Positions 41,761-53,165 are shown, numbered from the stretch's first letter. The stretch is DNA of 64,000 nt from Saccopteryx bilineata (GCF_036850765.1 NC_089490.1:133948522-134012521); one strand, 5' to 3'. The notes: generated by a model not told the origin, from the sequence alone. Numbers and translations are program-made.

Positions 41761-43075
41761 TGGAACTCCTACGGGTCTACTATATCATGCTTTATACTTA
41801 AAAAATTTTAAATTTCTTTTGAATGCTGATGAACAGGAGATGCCAAATCTTTTTCTCCTGCAAACTTCTACCTTCTTTTATTTGATCCAGCTAATAACAC
41901 TGTTTTGTCTTTTTCCAAATAGCTCCAGATATATGGAAAAGGTTTATATAGGCGGATGGGGATCCTCAAACCCCTCAGCAAGATCTTCTGAGCATGGCTT
42001 TTAAGGTATCAAGAGGCAGAAAAAGCCAAATAGAGATCAGGTGAACTACCAGCTTCTAGGATACACCCTTAAAGCCTCCAACACCCCAAAGGGGTCTCAT
42101 AGGTTTCCATCTGGGTCCTGCTTCAATAGTGAAAAGGAAGGTCATTGAGCTAAAGCCTGCCAGGCTTACATGCCTTTGCTGTGAGGAAACAGGGACACTG
42201 GAAGGTAGGCTTCCCCCTCGCTCCTCTAAGGGAGGGTTCAGTCTCTTCCAGCCCTGCTCCAGCCACCTATGACCTAACCTTGCCCAGAATGCTGGGGTTT
42301 GCCACTGAAGGCTGAAGATGCCCAGGGCCGTTGGCCCCATCTACAACACTGTGGACGAGCCTAGGGTATTTCTTTCAAGATGCAGGTAAACTGATCTCAT
42401 TTGCACAAGGGCCACTTAACTATGTTTTGCCTGAATAGTCAGGTTTTTTATTCTTCCCTCGAAGATCTCTGTTGTGGGTGTTGATAGTCCTATTTTCCGC
42501 TGCTTTGTTTAATATATAGTGTTTCCTTTATTCCTCCTACCTCAATGCCCCACTCATATTTCAGACTGGGACCTATTCCTAATTTAGAGCTCTTTCCCCC
42601 CCTTTTTCCAACTTGTATTATGAACTTACTTTTGCCACCCAGCTTAATGTATCCCAAGGTTCTCTTTACCATGCCACAGTTGCAGAGCTCCAGGGAAAAG
42701 CAACCTGGTCTCATCTCTCCAGGCAGAGGAGAACAGAAGCTCCATATCCACACATGCTGCAGATGGCTTTTCCAGTCTACCTGAATCATTACCAGCTAGA
42801 AGCAGCGGCCATTGGGACTTGAATGTGAGCTGCAAAGTATAGAATTGTGACAACAATTCCAGTGCCGTGCGAACTTTTCCTGGATGTGGACTTTTTCTGG
42901 ACTCCTGCTCCTTGTGACAGCTCCTAACAGACTGAACTGGGGTTGGGTTGCATTTTTCAGGGATTTGGCATGGTGTTGGGGCCAACTTGGACTTGGTGAA
43001 CATGTTAAGGACACTACTCTTTTATGGATTCTTGGTGTATTGGCCAAGAGTTTGCTTAAAGGCTTTAATCACTGT
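41761..43075 (+). other. 3' part of the ERV-derived segment, unassigned
   Basis: Lies between integrase and the L1 junction. By position this would be env, but I can identify no surface or transmembrane motif with confidence. The last ~35 bp (GGCCAAGAGTTTGCTTAAAG...) recur at 12,805 in the second composite copy. Confidence 0.5.
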
Positions 43076-43079
43076 AAAA

Positions 43080-43518
43080 AAAAATAGAAGTCTGGATAAA
43101 GAAGATGTGGCACATATACACCATGGTATACTATTCAGCCATAAGAAATGATGACATCGGATCACTTACAACAAAATGGTGGGATCTTGATAACATTATA
43201 CAGAGTGAAATAAATAAATCAGAAAAAAACAAGAACTGCAGGATTCCATACTTCGGTGGGACATAAAAATGAGACTAAGAGACATGGACAAGAGTGTGGT
43301 GGTTACGGGGGGGTGGGCGGAGAGAAGAAGAGAGGGAGAGGGGGTGGGGGGGCACAAAGAAAACTAGATAGAAGGTGACGGAAGACAATCTGACTTTGGG
43401 TGATGGGTATGCAACATAATTGAATGACAAGATAACCTGGACATGTTTTCTTTGAATATATGTACACTGATTTATTAATGTCACCGCATTAAAATTAATA
43501 AAAATTTATTTATAATAA
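43080..43518 (+). mobile_element. L1 3' end within the composite
   Basis: ORF2 C-terminal codons (DKEDVAHIHHGILFSHKK), the 'GAAATGATGACATCGGATCA' block, 'AAGAGACATGGACAAGAGTG', a G-rich tract (43,305-43,350) and 'TGTACACTGATTTATTAATG', then an A-rich tail. The same L1 3' end is seen at 12,850-13,280 and, reversed, at 56,126-56,389. Confidence 0.93.
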
Positions 43519-43532
43519 AAAAACTAACATTT

Positions 43533-43935
43533 GAAGATTTGCTTCTATGGATAAACAGAGAAACTGGTTTCTCTAAACAGACTCTACTCCTGGTGAAGAC
43601 ATTATGAAGAGTTGAACTGTCAACAAAGGACTTAGAAAGTTACATAAACTTAGTTGACAAAGCAGTGGCAGGGTTTGAGAGGCTTGATTTTAATGTTGGA
43701 AGAAGTTCTACGGTGGGTAAAGTGCTATCAGAAAGCATCACATGCTACGGAGAAGTTGTCAGTTGAAGCAATGAACTTCCTTGTCATCTTATTTTAAGAA
43801 TTGTCACAGCCACCCAACCTTCAGCAGTCATCGTCCTAGTCAGTCAGCAGCCATAAGCATCGAGGCAAGATCCTCTATTGGTAAAAAGATTACGACTCAC
43901 TGCAGGCTCAGATTATGGCTATCATTTTTAAGCAA
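43533..43935 (+). pseudogene. Tigger-like transposase, C-terminal part
   Basis: Resumes after the composite: EDLLLWINRETGFS, DLESYINLVDKAVAGFERLD, STVGKVLSESITCYGE, then a Ser/Gln-rich tail. Fits the C-terminus of Tigger transposases. Stops are present. Confidence 0.82.
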
Positions 43936-43944
43936 TAATGTATT

Positions 43945-44433
43945 TTTATTTTACTTTTATTATTTTTCTCTTTTTACTGAATTTATTTAGGTGATATTAC
44001 TTAATAAAATTATACAGATTTCAGATACACAATTCTACAACACATCATCTGTACATCATATTGTGTGTTCATCACCCCCAGTCAAGCCTCCTTTCATCAT
44101 TATTTATACTCCTACCCTCTTCTACCTCTTTCCACATCTCCCCCTCTGTCCCCAGCCACACACCACCACACTGTTGTCTGTGTCCATGAGTTTTTTCTCT
44201 CTTTTTTCTTTTTTACTCAATCTATCTTCTCAACACCCAAACACCACCCCCACCCTGCTGACACTATCAGTCTGCTATCTATGAGTCTGTCACTGTTTTT
44301 GCTAAGGTGTGTACATATTTTATTTATTTATTTATATATTTTTAAACAATTAAAAAATATTTCAGTTACAGTTGACATACATAATTATATTAGCTTCAGG
44401 TGTACTCCCCAGTGATTAGACATTACGTAATTT
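43945..44433 (-). mobile_element. Old L1 3' UTR (minus), first part
   Basis: On the plus strand 'ACTTAATAAAATTATACAGA', 'CATCACCCCCAGTCAAGCCT', 'TCATTATTTATACTCCTACC' and 'ACAGTTGACATACATAATTA' are reversed L1 3' UTR blocks. It is interrupted by a hAT element and continues at 45,693. Confidence 0.72.
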
Positions 44434-44673
44434 CAGTGTTTCTCAAAGTGTGCACCAGGGTGCACTGGTGCACCCTAGAAGATTTCCGGGTGCACCCTAT
44501 GGTATTCCAGAGAAATATGTGCCTGTTGGGGACCAAAAAACCAACAGAGTTTTTGGAGTTTAGATTTTTTGGAGGACAGAGGTGCAGGGAATTGGCTGTA
44601 AGCTGACAGTCTGCCCAACGCCCCACCTCACTTGCCTAATTAGGTTGCAAAAGGCTGTTAAGCTATGGTGCTG

Positions 44674-45012
44674 GCCTGACCAGGCGGTGGCGCAGTGAAT
44701 AGAGTGTTGGACTGGGATGCCGAGGACCAGGTTTGAGACCCCAAGGTCGCCAGTTTGAGCGTGGGCTCATCTGGTTTGAGCAAAGCTCACCAGCTTGGAC
44801 CCGAGGTCTCTGTCTGGCTCGAGTAGGGTGTTACTGGTCTGCTGAAGGCCCATGGTCAAGGCACATATGAGAAAGCAATCAATGAACAACTAAGGTGTCA
44901 CAACAAAAAACTGATAATTGATGCTTCTCATCTCTCTCAGTTCCTGTCTGTCTGTCTCTATCTATCCCTCTCTCTGACTCTCTCTCTGTCTCTGTAAAAG
45001 AAAAAAAAAAAG
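44674..45012 (+). mobile_element. SINE family C
   Basis: Duplication AGCTATGGTGCTG / AGCTGTGGTGCTG at 44,661-44,673 and 45,013-45,025. Confidence 0.93.
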
Positions 45013-45330
45013 AGCTGTGGTGCTGGATTGTTTACACTACCCCTGGTGTTCCCTGGAAAGACTGGAGTCAAGTTTCTTCTATCTTTTGTTTGGTGTAAAG
45101 TTAAGATGATATGTATGGTGGGAGTTTTCTGCACTCAACACAATTAAGAGTAAAAAGAGAGAAATTCTTCAATGTATTGATGAAGAAATGAGAGTTTGCC
45201 TTTCAAATATATGCCCAAACATTGAAGAAATTGCTAGGACACGTAAGGTTCATGTTTCTCATGAACACAAAAATGAAAAAACAACACATTCGTGCCAGGA
45301 CCTGCCAAATTTACTAAATCTTACTAAGAA

Positions 45331-45398
<68 letters not shown>
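45331..45398. repeat. (CT)n-(AT)n compound microsatellite
   Basis: About 38 bp of CT units followed by about 30 bp of AT units, inside the hAT element. Confidence 0.95.
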
Positions 45399-45402
<4 letters not shown>

Positions 45403-45692
45403 GATAACTTTTTTGTCATTTCTTTATTTTTTAACCCCTCCTTTTTACAAATTCTAAAAAGCATAACTTAAAAAATGTAACATGAAAATGTTTTTTAATG
45501 TCAGAATAAATTTAATTTTGTCATATTTATTTTGTTTAATTACCATAAAGGCATGCTTGGACTTCATATATTTCTCTTTAATATTTGACTTAATTATTAT
45601 AACATATTTCTTAGAAATTTGTATATAGTATGCCTACAATTATTTGTAGGGTTTTAAATGTGCCCCAACTTCAGAAAGTTTGAGAACCACTA

Positions 45693-46330
45693 TATAGCTT
45701 ACTTACTAAGTGATCATCTTGATGAATCTCACACCCATCTGACAAAATACATATTTATTAGAATGTTACTGGCTATATTTCCTATGCTGTGCTTTACATT
45801 TCCAAGACTTTTTTTTTTGGTCTTTTTCTGAGGTTAGAAGTGGGGAAGCATTCAGACAGACTCCAGCATGCACCTGACTGGGATCCACCTGGAATGCCCA
45901 ACAGGAGGCGATGCTCTGCCCATCTGGGGCATTGCTCCATTGTGGCTGGAGCCATTCTAGCACCTGAGGCAGAGGCCATAGAGCTATCCTCAGCACCTGG
46001 GCCAATTTTGCTCCAATGGGCCTTGGCTGTGGGAGGGGAAGAGAGAGATAGAGAGAAAGGAGAGGGGGAAGGGTGGAGAAGCAGATGGGTGCTTCTCCTG
46101 TGTGCCCTGACTGGGAATCAAACCCAGGACTTCTACACACCAGGCCAATGCTCTACCACTGAGCCAACTGGCTAGGGCTCTAAGACTGTTCTGTAACAAC
46201 CAATATGTAGTTCTTAATCCCTTTACTTTTTTCACTCATCACCCCAACTCCCCACCCATCTGGCAACCTTCAAAATGTTCTCTCTATCTATGAGTCAGTT
46301 TTGTTCTGCTTGTTCATTTATTTAGATTTT
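45693..46330 (-). mobile_element. Old L1 3' UTR (minus), second part
   Basis: 'AAGTGATCATCTTGATGAAT', 'ACCCATCTGACAAAATACAT' and 'ATGTAGTTCTTAATCCCTTT' continue the L1 3' UTR. A family A SINE (45,811-46,178) splits it. Confidence 0.75.
45811..46178 (-). mobile_element. SINE family A (diverged)
   Basis: Reverse-strand copy with imperfect duplication TCCAAGACT / TCTAAGACT. Confidence 0.88.
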
Positions 46331-47094
46331 TAGATTCAATTGTTAAAAGAAATGTATTAGTTGGCATTTCATTGTTCATATTTTTAATCCTTTTCTTCTT
46401 CTTCTTCTTCTTAAAGAAGACCCTTTAACAATTCATATAATACTGGTTTGGTGGTGCCAAACTCCTTTAGCTTTTTCTTGTCTGAGAAGCTCTTTATATA
46501 TCATTTGATTCTAAATGATAGCTTTGTTGGGTAGAGTAATCTTGGTTGTAGGTCTTTGCTTTTTAGCATTTTGAATATTTCTTTCCAATTTCCTCTGGCC
46601 TGCAAGGTTTCTTTTGAGAACTTGGCAAACAGCTTTATGGGAGCTCCCTTATAGGTAACTAACTGCTTTTTTCTTGTTTTTAAAATTTTCTCTTTGTCTT
46701 TAACCTTTTACATTTTAATTATAATGTGTCTTGGTGTGAGGCTTGTTTGGAATGCTCTGCACTTTCTGGACTTGTATGTCTATTTCCTTCACCAAGTTAA
46801 GAAGTTTGGTCATTATTTTTTCAAACAGTATCTTGGTACTTTGCTCTTTCTCTTTTCCTTCAGCAACCCCCATGATGTGAATGTTGGCACACTTGAAGTA
46901 GTCCCAGTATCTGTACGCTATCCCCATCTTTTGGATTCCTTTTTGTTGTTTTGATTGGGTGTTTTTTTTGTTTCCTTATATTACAAATTGCTGATTTGAT
47001 TCTCAATGTCATCTACTCTACTGTTGATTCCCTGTGAATTATTTATTTCGGTTAGTGTATACTTCATTTCTGACTAGTGTTTTTATTTTAACTG

Positions 47095-47262
47095 ATATTT
47101 GAGAGAAAGGAAGAGAAAGAGAAAAAGCAACATCAATCCATTGCTCTACCCGTTCAAGCATTCATTGGTTGACTTCTGTATGTTCCTTGACTGGGGATCA
47201 AACCCACAACTTTGGCATATTAGGGCAACATTTCAAAACACTGTGCTACATGGCCAGGGCCT
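47095..47262 (-). mobile_element. SINE family D (older)
   Basis: Reverse-strand, ending 'ACATGGCCAGGGCC' on the plus strand, with a GAGAGAAAGGAAGAGAAAGA tail. Confidence 0.72.
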
Positions 47263-47474
47263 TACTAGTCCTTTTTTTTAATGCTGTTGAGGTTCTCATT
47301 TAGTTCATTGAGCATCCTTATAACCAGTGTTCCAAACTCTGCACCTGGTAGATTACTTGTCTCCATTTTCTGTAGTTATTTTTCCGGTGTTTTGTTCTGC
47401 CCTTTTAGTTGGAACATGTGTCTTTGTGTCCTAATTTTGGCAGCCTTCTTATGTTTGTTTCTGTGTATTATACT

Positions 47475-47543
47475 GCTCACAAAATTAGGGGATATTTAAA
47501 AAATGAATATGAAGCAATAAAATATCCCCTAATTTTTGTGAGC
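47475..47543. mobile_element. 69-bp palindromic MITE of the Tc1 family
   Basis: GCTCACAAAATTAGGGGATA on the left is the inverted match of TATCCCCTAATTTTTGTGAGC on the right. The left arm continues into 'AAATGAATATGAAG', as at the ends of the Tc1 element at 28,723-30,136. It is little more than two inverted ends joined. Confidence 0.85.
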
Positions 47544-48960
47544 CTTATAGGTAGAGCTGCTGAGTCTCCCAGGCTTGGTAGAGTGGCCTTGTTTAGTAGA
47601 TGTCCTGTAGGGCCCAGTGGCACAGCCTCCCCAGTCACCCAAGCTGGGCACTCAAGGTGTGCTGCTGTGTGGACTATGTACACCCTCCTTTGTAGTTGAG
47701 CCTTGATTGCTGTTGGCATGTCAATAGGAGGAATTTATCTCCAAGCCAATCAGGTACAATGACTGGCTGCAACCACTGACCGCTGACCTCTGACCGCTGT
47801 GGAGGATAAGCTGTGCAGGCCCTATCCCGCAGAGCAGGACTTACTTCAGTGGGCTTCTGTTTTCTGCTGAGTCTGCCCCTTCAATGTGTTGCTTGTGGCA
47901 GTGGTTGGGTGGTGTGTTTCAACGGTATCTGAAGTTTTTTCATTGAGTGTGCTGGCTTTGGGGTATTCCAGGGGGTGCAAGCCAAGGCAATACAGCTACC
48001 ACTTGTATTTTGCCTAGAGCTACCCAGCATGAGCTACAAAGTGGTGTGCAGATGGCTGCTACTTGTTCTGAGCTTGCAAATGCCCAGATAAGGCCAAACT
48101 GCAAACCAAGGATGGCTGTTTTCAGTGCCAGGCCTGGGGCCACTTAACAAGAGATATGGGTGGGTTCTGGCCAGATGCTGCTTGTTTGAGCGATTGTAGG
48201 AAAATCTGAAGCATGAGGGAAGACAGGCCATTTGTATGAAAAAACCACTGGAAACTGCTTGGGTGGGCCCATAATTTGTGTGGGGCAAGGCCTCAAGGAA
48301 TCACCAGAGTGGGATCATTAGCTAGGTTAATGGAGACTCAGATATAGTACTTCCTGCTGGCTCTGTGGGGGAAAGACACATTAAAAGAACAATAGCCCTT
48401 ACCAGCACTTCAGTCTAGGAGAAAATGATCCCTGAGCTCTTGTCTTGATACCAGACAATTCAGTCCCTCCCCGTCAGTCCCTGGTGCTTTTTGAGCTGCT
48501 GCCCCAATGTTGGAGCTCAGAGCAACTGAGTTCTGGTAAATCTGTGTTGAGATCCTTTAAGAGGAAATTCCTGACACTCCAGTAGCCTTCTGTCACCTTC
48601 AACCTCAATTGCCACTGGTTTTTGCAGCCAGAAGTTATGGGGACTTCTCTTCTTGGCACTGGAATTCTGGACCTGGAGATGTTGTTTGGGGCTGGGATTC
48701 CTCACTCCTCAGGAGGGACGTCCACAACCAAGATATCTTCCCCAATTTTTATCCACCACATGTGGGTGTGGGAGCATCCCATTCCAGGTCTCTGCCCCTC
48801 CTACCAGTCTCGATGTGGTTTCTTCTTCTTTAATTCCCTAGTTGTCAGATTTCCATTCAGCCAGATTTCAGGTGGTTCTGAATGATGGTTACTCTGAGTT
48901 TAGTTGTAGCTTTAATGTGGTTGTGGTAGGAGGAGAATACCACGTTAACTTACAGTGACA

Positions 48961-49537
48961 TCAAGACTGGAAGCGTATATTGTTTTTTTAGATGTAATGC
49001 TGTTGCACACTTAATAGACTACAGCATAGTGTAAACATAACACTTATAGACTGGGAAACCAAAAGTTTCTGTGACTTGCTTTATTGCAATATTCACTGTA
49101 TTGGAACCAAACCTATGATCTCTCCGAGGTCTGCTTCTACCTGTTGAGCCTGACAAGGAAAGACACTCCCATACAGGATGATAATCCCATCACTGGCTTC
49201 CAGAACTCTTCATCTCTTGGTAGGAAGTGTTCCAGAATTGGTGCAAGAACCATTCTTATTTGGCTGAATGGGGGTGTGTGTGTCAAAAAGCTGTGAGCAT
49301 GAGACAGCCTTTCCGAATACCTGAAACAGAAAACCACTTCATTTGTATCTCTGTCTTTACATGCAGCGTGAAATGGTAGACTAGGACCAAGACCTAAAAT
49401 TCTTATTTGGAAAAGAAAGGCATAGGAGACATACAGCAGACTATGGTCCATAGCATTGATAAAAATCTGCAGGATGTACTGAGGGCTCCGTGCCCTCACA
49501 GTGGAGTGACTTTTAGGCTAGACTCTGGATCAACTCT
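48961..49537. other. No recognised feature
   Basis: Includes an open minus-strand frame at 49,137-49,499 (120 codons) without any family motif or support as a gene. Confidence 0.45.
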
Positions 49538-49552
49538 CTGGGAAGGACTCTT

Positions 49553-49846
49553 TTTTTTTTTTTTTTTATAGTGACATAGAGACAGATAGGGACAGACAGA
49601 CAGGAACAGAGAGAGATGAGAAGCATCAATCATCAGTTTTTCATTGTGACACCTTAGTTGTTCATTGATTGCTCTCTCATATGTGCCTTGACCGTGTGCC
49701 TCCAGCAGACCGAGTAATCCTTTGTTTGAGGTGAGCTTTGCTCAAACCAGATGAGCCTGCGCTCAAGCTCACGACCTTGGGTCTTGAACCTGGGTCCTCC
49801 GCATCCCAGTCCGATGCTCTATCCACTGCGTCACCGCCTGGTCAGG
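49553..49846 (-). mobile_element. SINE family C
   Basis: Duplication CTGGGAAGGACTCTT / CTGGGAAGAACTCTT at 49,538-49,552 and 49,847-49,861. Confidence 0.93.
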
Positions 49847-50113
49847 CTGGGAAGAACTCTTGTTCGGTGTTCTCTCTAACCCCTAGTTCTATAATGAAGT
49901 GGACACAGTGTGGCCCTGAAGCCTGTGTTTCTTTCACAACCTGCTTATTGCTGGTGCCGGATATGCTCAATATTAGTTCCCCTACCCCCACCCACCACCA
50001 AGGAAGAGATGCTAAAGTCATGTCATCAAGCCATGACATCTGCATCAAAGCCAAGGATCTTGGGTGGATGCACAGTCTCTTCCATGGTGTGTTAGAGGCT
50101 TTATCAACTAGGC

Positions 50114-50490
50114 CAGGGGTAGTCAACCTTTTTATACCTACTACCCACTTTTGTATCTCTGTTAGTAGTAAAATTTTCTAAACACCCACCAGTTCCACAG
50201 TAATGGTGATTTATAAAGTAGGGAAGTAACTTTACTTTATAAAATTTATAAAGCAGAATTATAGCAAGTTAAAGCATATAATAATAATTACTTACCTAGT
50301 ACTTTATGTCGGATTTTCGCTAAGTTTGGCAGAATAAATCTTTATAAAACAACTTACTATAGTTATATCTATCTTTTTTTTTTTTAGTTATATCTATCTT
50401 TTTATTTATACTTTGGTTGTTCCGCTATCGCCCACCATGAAAGCTGGAACACCCACTAGTGGGCAGTAGGGACCAGGTTGACTACCACTG
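50114..50490. mobile_element. hAT MITE (CAGGGGTAGTCAACC type), 377 bp
   Basis: Ends CAGGGGTAGTCAACC and GGTTGACTACCACTG. Near-perfect 8-bp duplication AACTAGGC / ATCTAGGC (50,106-50,113; 50,491-50,498). A small internal direct repeat (AGTTATATCTATCTTTTT) lies at 50,361-50,403. Confidence 0.92.
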
Positions 50491-50498
50491 ATCTAGGC

Positions 50499-51425
50499 CA
50501 AGAAATCACACCCATCATTCCTGCCCCATCCTACTGACCAGAACTTTTCATGTGGCCACTCTGGCTGCAAGGGAATAGAAGATGTAGACTTCAGCTGAGT
50601 AGCTATGATCTCAGCTAAAACTCACAAATCCTGTTATTAAAAAAGTAGATGTGGGGCACCCGAGAGCAATTACTCAGTCTGTGCCACACTCAGCCATGGT
50701 ATCTTTCTCCTGCACCATGCTGGTCCAAACATGGAACTCAGCACGTCACTCACACAGACAGACACACAGACATATATACACTTACACAAAACTCCATTGG
50801 TGATAATAGACTACTCAGTTTGAGAAGGTAGATCACATTTATGTAAAACAGGATTAAAATGGTAATATTAGACCTTCCTGTTCTGTAAAGACCCTGGGAC
50901 ATTTCACATTTCTCGACTTCCTTTCTGCTTTTCTCTTTATTTTGCTCACTCTATATACTGCAAAGTTATCACCCATTCCTACTGCTGAGTGTTTTTGCTT
51001 CCTTTCTGTGTCTTTAACTATCCTTAATGGCCTGACATTCTCAACTTCCACCCAAGTGACATTATTAAGGAATTTTGCCAAAAGAAGGTAGTTCTCTTTT
51101 AAAAAGAATTCAGGGGCCAACTGTTAAAATCATGATTTTATTTTATGCTGCTTAGAGTTTGTATATGGTTGAGAAGGGACTAGAAAGAAAAATGTAAAAT
51201 GTATAAAATGTATGCAATATTATTGCATAGCATGATTATGCAAAAATTTTTTTCTATGTTTTACAAATGTGTTACTATAGGAATATACTTTCTTTGTTAT
51301 TGGAAAAATAGATTTTATTAAAAAATCAACATTTTTTTCAAAAAATTGGAAAACACATTCCATAAATCATATTCAGCCCAGTTTCCTAACTGCATTTCTA
51401 TAACTAAGAAAAGAGAAAAGACAAA
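50499..51425. other. No recognised feature
   Basis: Low-repeat, AT-rich. A minus frame at 50,854-51,120 (88 codons) shows no motif. Confidence 0.5.
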
Positions 51426-51429
51426 ATAA

Positions 51430-51860
51430 TAGTAACAAACATTTACTTAATGCTTACTATGTTGTAGGCAACTCACTACCTATGATTCATAAATTTCTTA
51501 ATTTAATACTTATAACACATCTATGAAGTAGGTACCTTTATTCTTTCCATTCCACAGATTAGGGAGCTAAAGCTCAGAGAGTTTACGTTACTAGTGCAAG
51601 CTCTTATAGCTACTAATAATAACCGGAAGCAATAGAAAGTGCTTCTATACACATCATTCTATGTGCTTTATACATCATAATACTATTTAATTCTTCCTTG
51701 AACATATGTGATAAATAATATCATGGTTCTCAGTCACAGATGAGTAAACTGAGGCCCAGAAAAGTTGAGTAACTTGCCCCAGGTGACACAGCTAGTAAGT
51801 GGCAAGGCTGAGATTTGATGTGGACAGTCTGGATCCAGGTCCATGCTCTTAAACATTAAT
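51430..51860 (+). repeat. Two MIR-type repeats
   Basis: 51,430-51,600 has the MIR-like 'CATTTACTTAATGCTTACTA' and 'TAGGTACCTTTATTC' blocks. 51,640-51,850 has the strong core 'GAGTAACTTGCCCCAGGTGA' followed by 'CACAGCTAGTAAGTGGCAAG'. Confidence 0.8.
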
Positions 51861-52079
51861 ATTTACGACCTGAGCTTGCAATTTAAAACAAACCACTTTA
51901 TTCTCTCACACAAAGGGGTCCGTGTAGGGATTACCTGTGGGAATACCCACCTCAGGGATGCGAGGTCTGGCAAAGATGCTGCTACTGCCTCTTCGTTATG
52001 TGTGTTGGGTCCATGGACCTGAGTTCCACCATGGAACCTAGCTGGGTGCTTCCATTCACAGCAGGACAGGAAGACTCCT

Positions 52080-52640
52080 AGAAGGAAAGGGTTTGAATTA
52101 CAGCAACCTGAAAACGAAGGGAGACCCTTGTCTGGAAAATAAACATCAGAATGCTTATTTAAAAAGCAAAGCCTGGATTTGCTGGGCTCTCGAGAGAGAT
52201 GCCATCATTATTAAGGGCCTTATACCAGCTGGCTTTCTGTGCGCAGCAAAGCCTAATGATGCTGACAGGTCACATAAGCTTGCACTAATGGGCTCATGTT
52301 TTATTTATTCAGGTGCTGATTTGACATTTCCCAGCCTCGATAAATCTATGGATTTGGAAATGACTGGGTCCTCTCTCTCTGTGCTGTGATGTTATCTCAC
52401 CAAATGAAGGAAATGAGAAGCAGGAAAGGCTTAGATTCCCTGCAGATAGCTCTCATGGTTTACATGAGAATGCCCGTAGTACTACAAAAAAGCATTAAGC
52501 AACATTTAAAACACAAATCATTGCTGTTTAACATGATAGATTGCAAAGAAATTTCTGGTACTGAAAGCCTCTCTTTAAGCAACGCTTCCACACAGCGCCA
52601 ACTAAATAATGTAACAGCATCTGGACTCCTTCTAAATCAA
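52080..52640. promoter_or_regulatory. Candidate conserved noncoding element
   Basis: This is the longest stretch here with no repeat that I can name and balanced composition. It holds clustered motifs typical of developmental enhancers: TAATGATGCTGACAGGTCA (homeobox TAAT, TGACAG and AGGTCA half site) near 52,253 and 'TTATTTATTCAGGTGCTGAT' near 52,300. Open frames cross it on the plus strand (52,093-52,389; 52,386-52,646) but carry no protein motif. This is a suggestion from base content only. Confidence 0.25.
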
Positions 52641-52744
52641 GTATGAAACTATGTATTTCTTCCACCACACAGATGAGACTACAAAGCAACATTTCCTAAA
52701 ATAAAAATGAAGGGTAAATTAGTGCCTAAGGAAGGTTCTCTTAG

Positions 52745-53165
52745 GCTTTTTTCCTTTTATTTTTAAAGTAACTTTTATTATTGAAGTGAAACATACAGAC
52801 AGAAGAATGAACAAGTCATGGATATTTATTTTGGCACATTTGTATACACACCCGTCTAACCACCACTTAGACTCAAAAGACACCACTATTTCTTCACAAA
52901 TGCCATGCCTTCTTTAAACTCCTCTCTCCAAAAATTGATCTGGATCTTGAATTCTTTTTTTAATATTAATTTTAAAATATAACATGGACATATAAGTGAT
53001 GTAAAACAGAGGTATAAAACAAAGAATGATTATGAGGCAAACACTTGTAACTATCACCCAGAGCCACCCTCGGGGCCAGGAGCGCTCCCTGCTCCTGGAG
53101 AGGTCACTGTTACATGGCCTTGTCAGTAGATGAAACAAGTAAAGATACAGTAAGAAAAACCTCAT
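52745..53165 (-). repeat. Old L1 (L1ME-like) fragments
   Basis: 'TTATTGAAGTGAAACATACA' with 'CACCCGTCTAACCACCACTT', then 'AAAATATAACATGGACATAT' with 'AACTATCACCCAGAGCCACC', resemble the 3' ends of old L1s twice over. Confidence 0.55.

Larger units (their letters stand above)
39876..43518 (+). mobile_element. ERV-L1 composite retroelement, with TSD
   Basis: A 14-bp duplication AAAAACTAACATTT lies at 39,862-39,875 and 43,519-43,532; the Tigger coding sequence continues on both sides, so everything between is one insertion. The 5' ~3.2 kb is derived from a betaretrovirus-like (class II) ERV: protease with a G-patch, the start of RT, RNase H, integrase and about 1.4 kb of further sequence. At 43,075-43,090 this is joined, after an A-run, to the last ~430 bp of L1 (ORF2 end, G-rich 3' UTR, poly(A)). 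No LTR is present. A long duplication and an A-rich end mean L1-type insertion, not retroviral integration. Confidence 0.85.
44434..45692 (+). mobile_element. hAT element (CAGTGTTTCTCAAA type), internally deleted
   Basis: Ends CAGTGTTTCTCAAAGTGTGC and TTTGAGAACCACTA form an inverted pair. Inside, 45,160-45,320 encodes a transposase remnant: LQCIDEEMRVCLSNICPNIE followed by EIARTRKVHVSH. This is the C-terminal region of a second hAT transposase type (FAM200/ZBED5-like). The flanking octamers agree poorly (CGTAATTT / TATAGCTT). A SINE C lies inside. Confidence 0.82.
46340..48960 (-). mobile_element. Old L1 5' UTR-like region (minus)
   Basis: On the plus strand 'AAATGATAGCTTTGTTGGGT', 'TATGGGAGCTCCCTTATAGG', 'TTGGACTTGTATGTCTATTT'-like and, at the right, 'CATTCAGCCAGATTTCAGGT' recall reversed 5' UTR blocks of old L1 elements. 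ORF1 and ORF2 should lie between these and the 3' UTR at 43,945-46,330 but are absent. A SINE D and a small palindrome are inserted. The assignment to the L1 5' end is from memory. Confidence 0.55.

Noticed and set aside
42490..43040. Env gene of the class II ERV
   Set aside because: Position fits, but I could find no surface/transmembrane signature, so I left it unassigned.
38940..43935. A host TIGD/JRK-type gene
   Set aside because: The Tigger-like translation is full of stops and frameshifts and is split by a retroelement.
44426..45700. 8-bp duplication of the CAGTGTTTCTCAAA hAT element
   Set aside because: CGTAATTT and TATAGCTT match at only 4 of 8 positions; the element call rests on its inverted ends and transposase remnant instead.
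49137..49499. 120-codon minus-strand frame
   Set aside because: No family motif, no splice or promoter support; composition is that of surrounding unique DNA.
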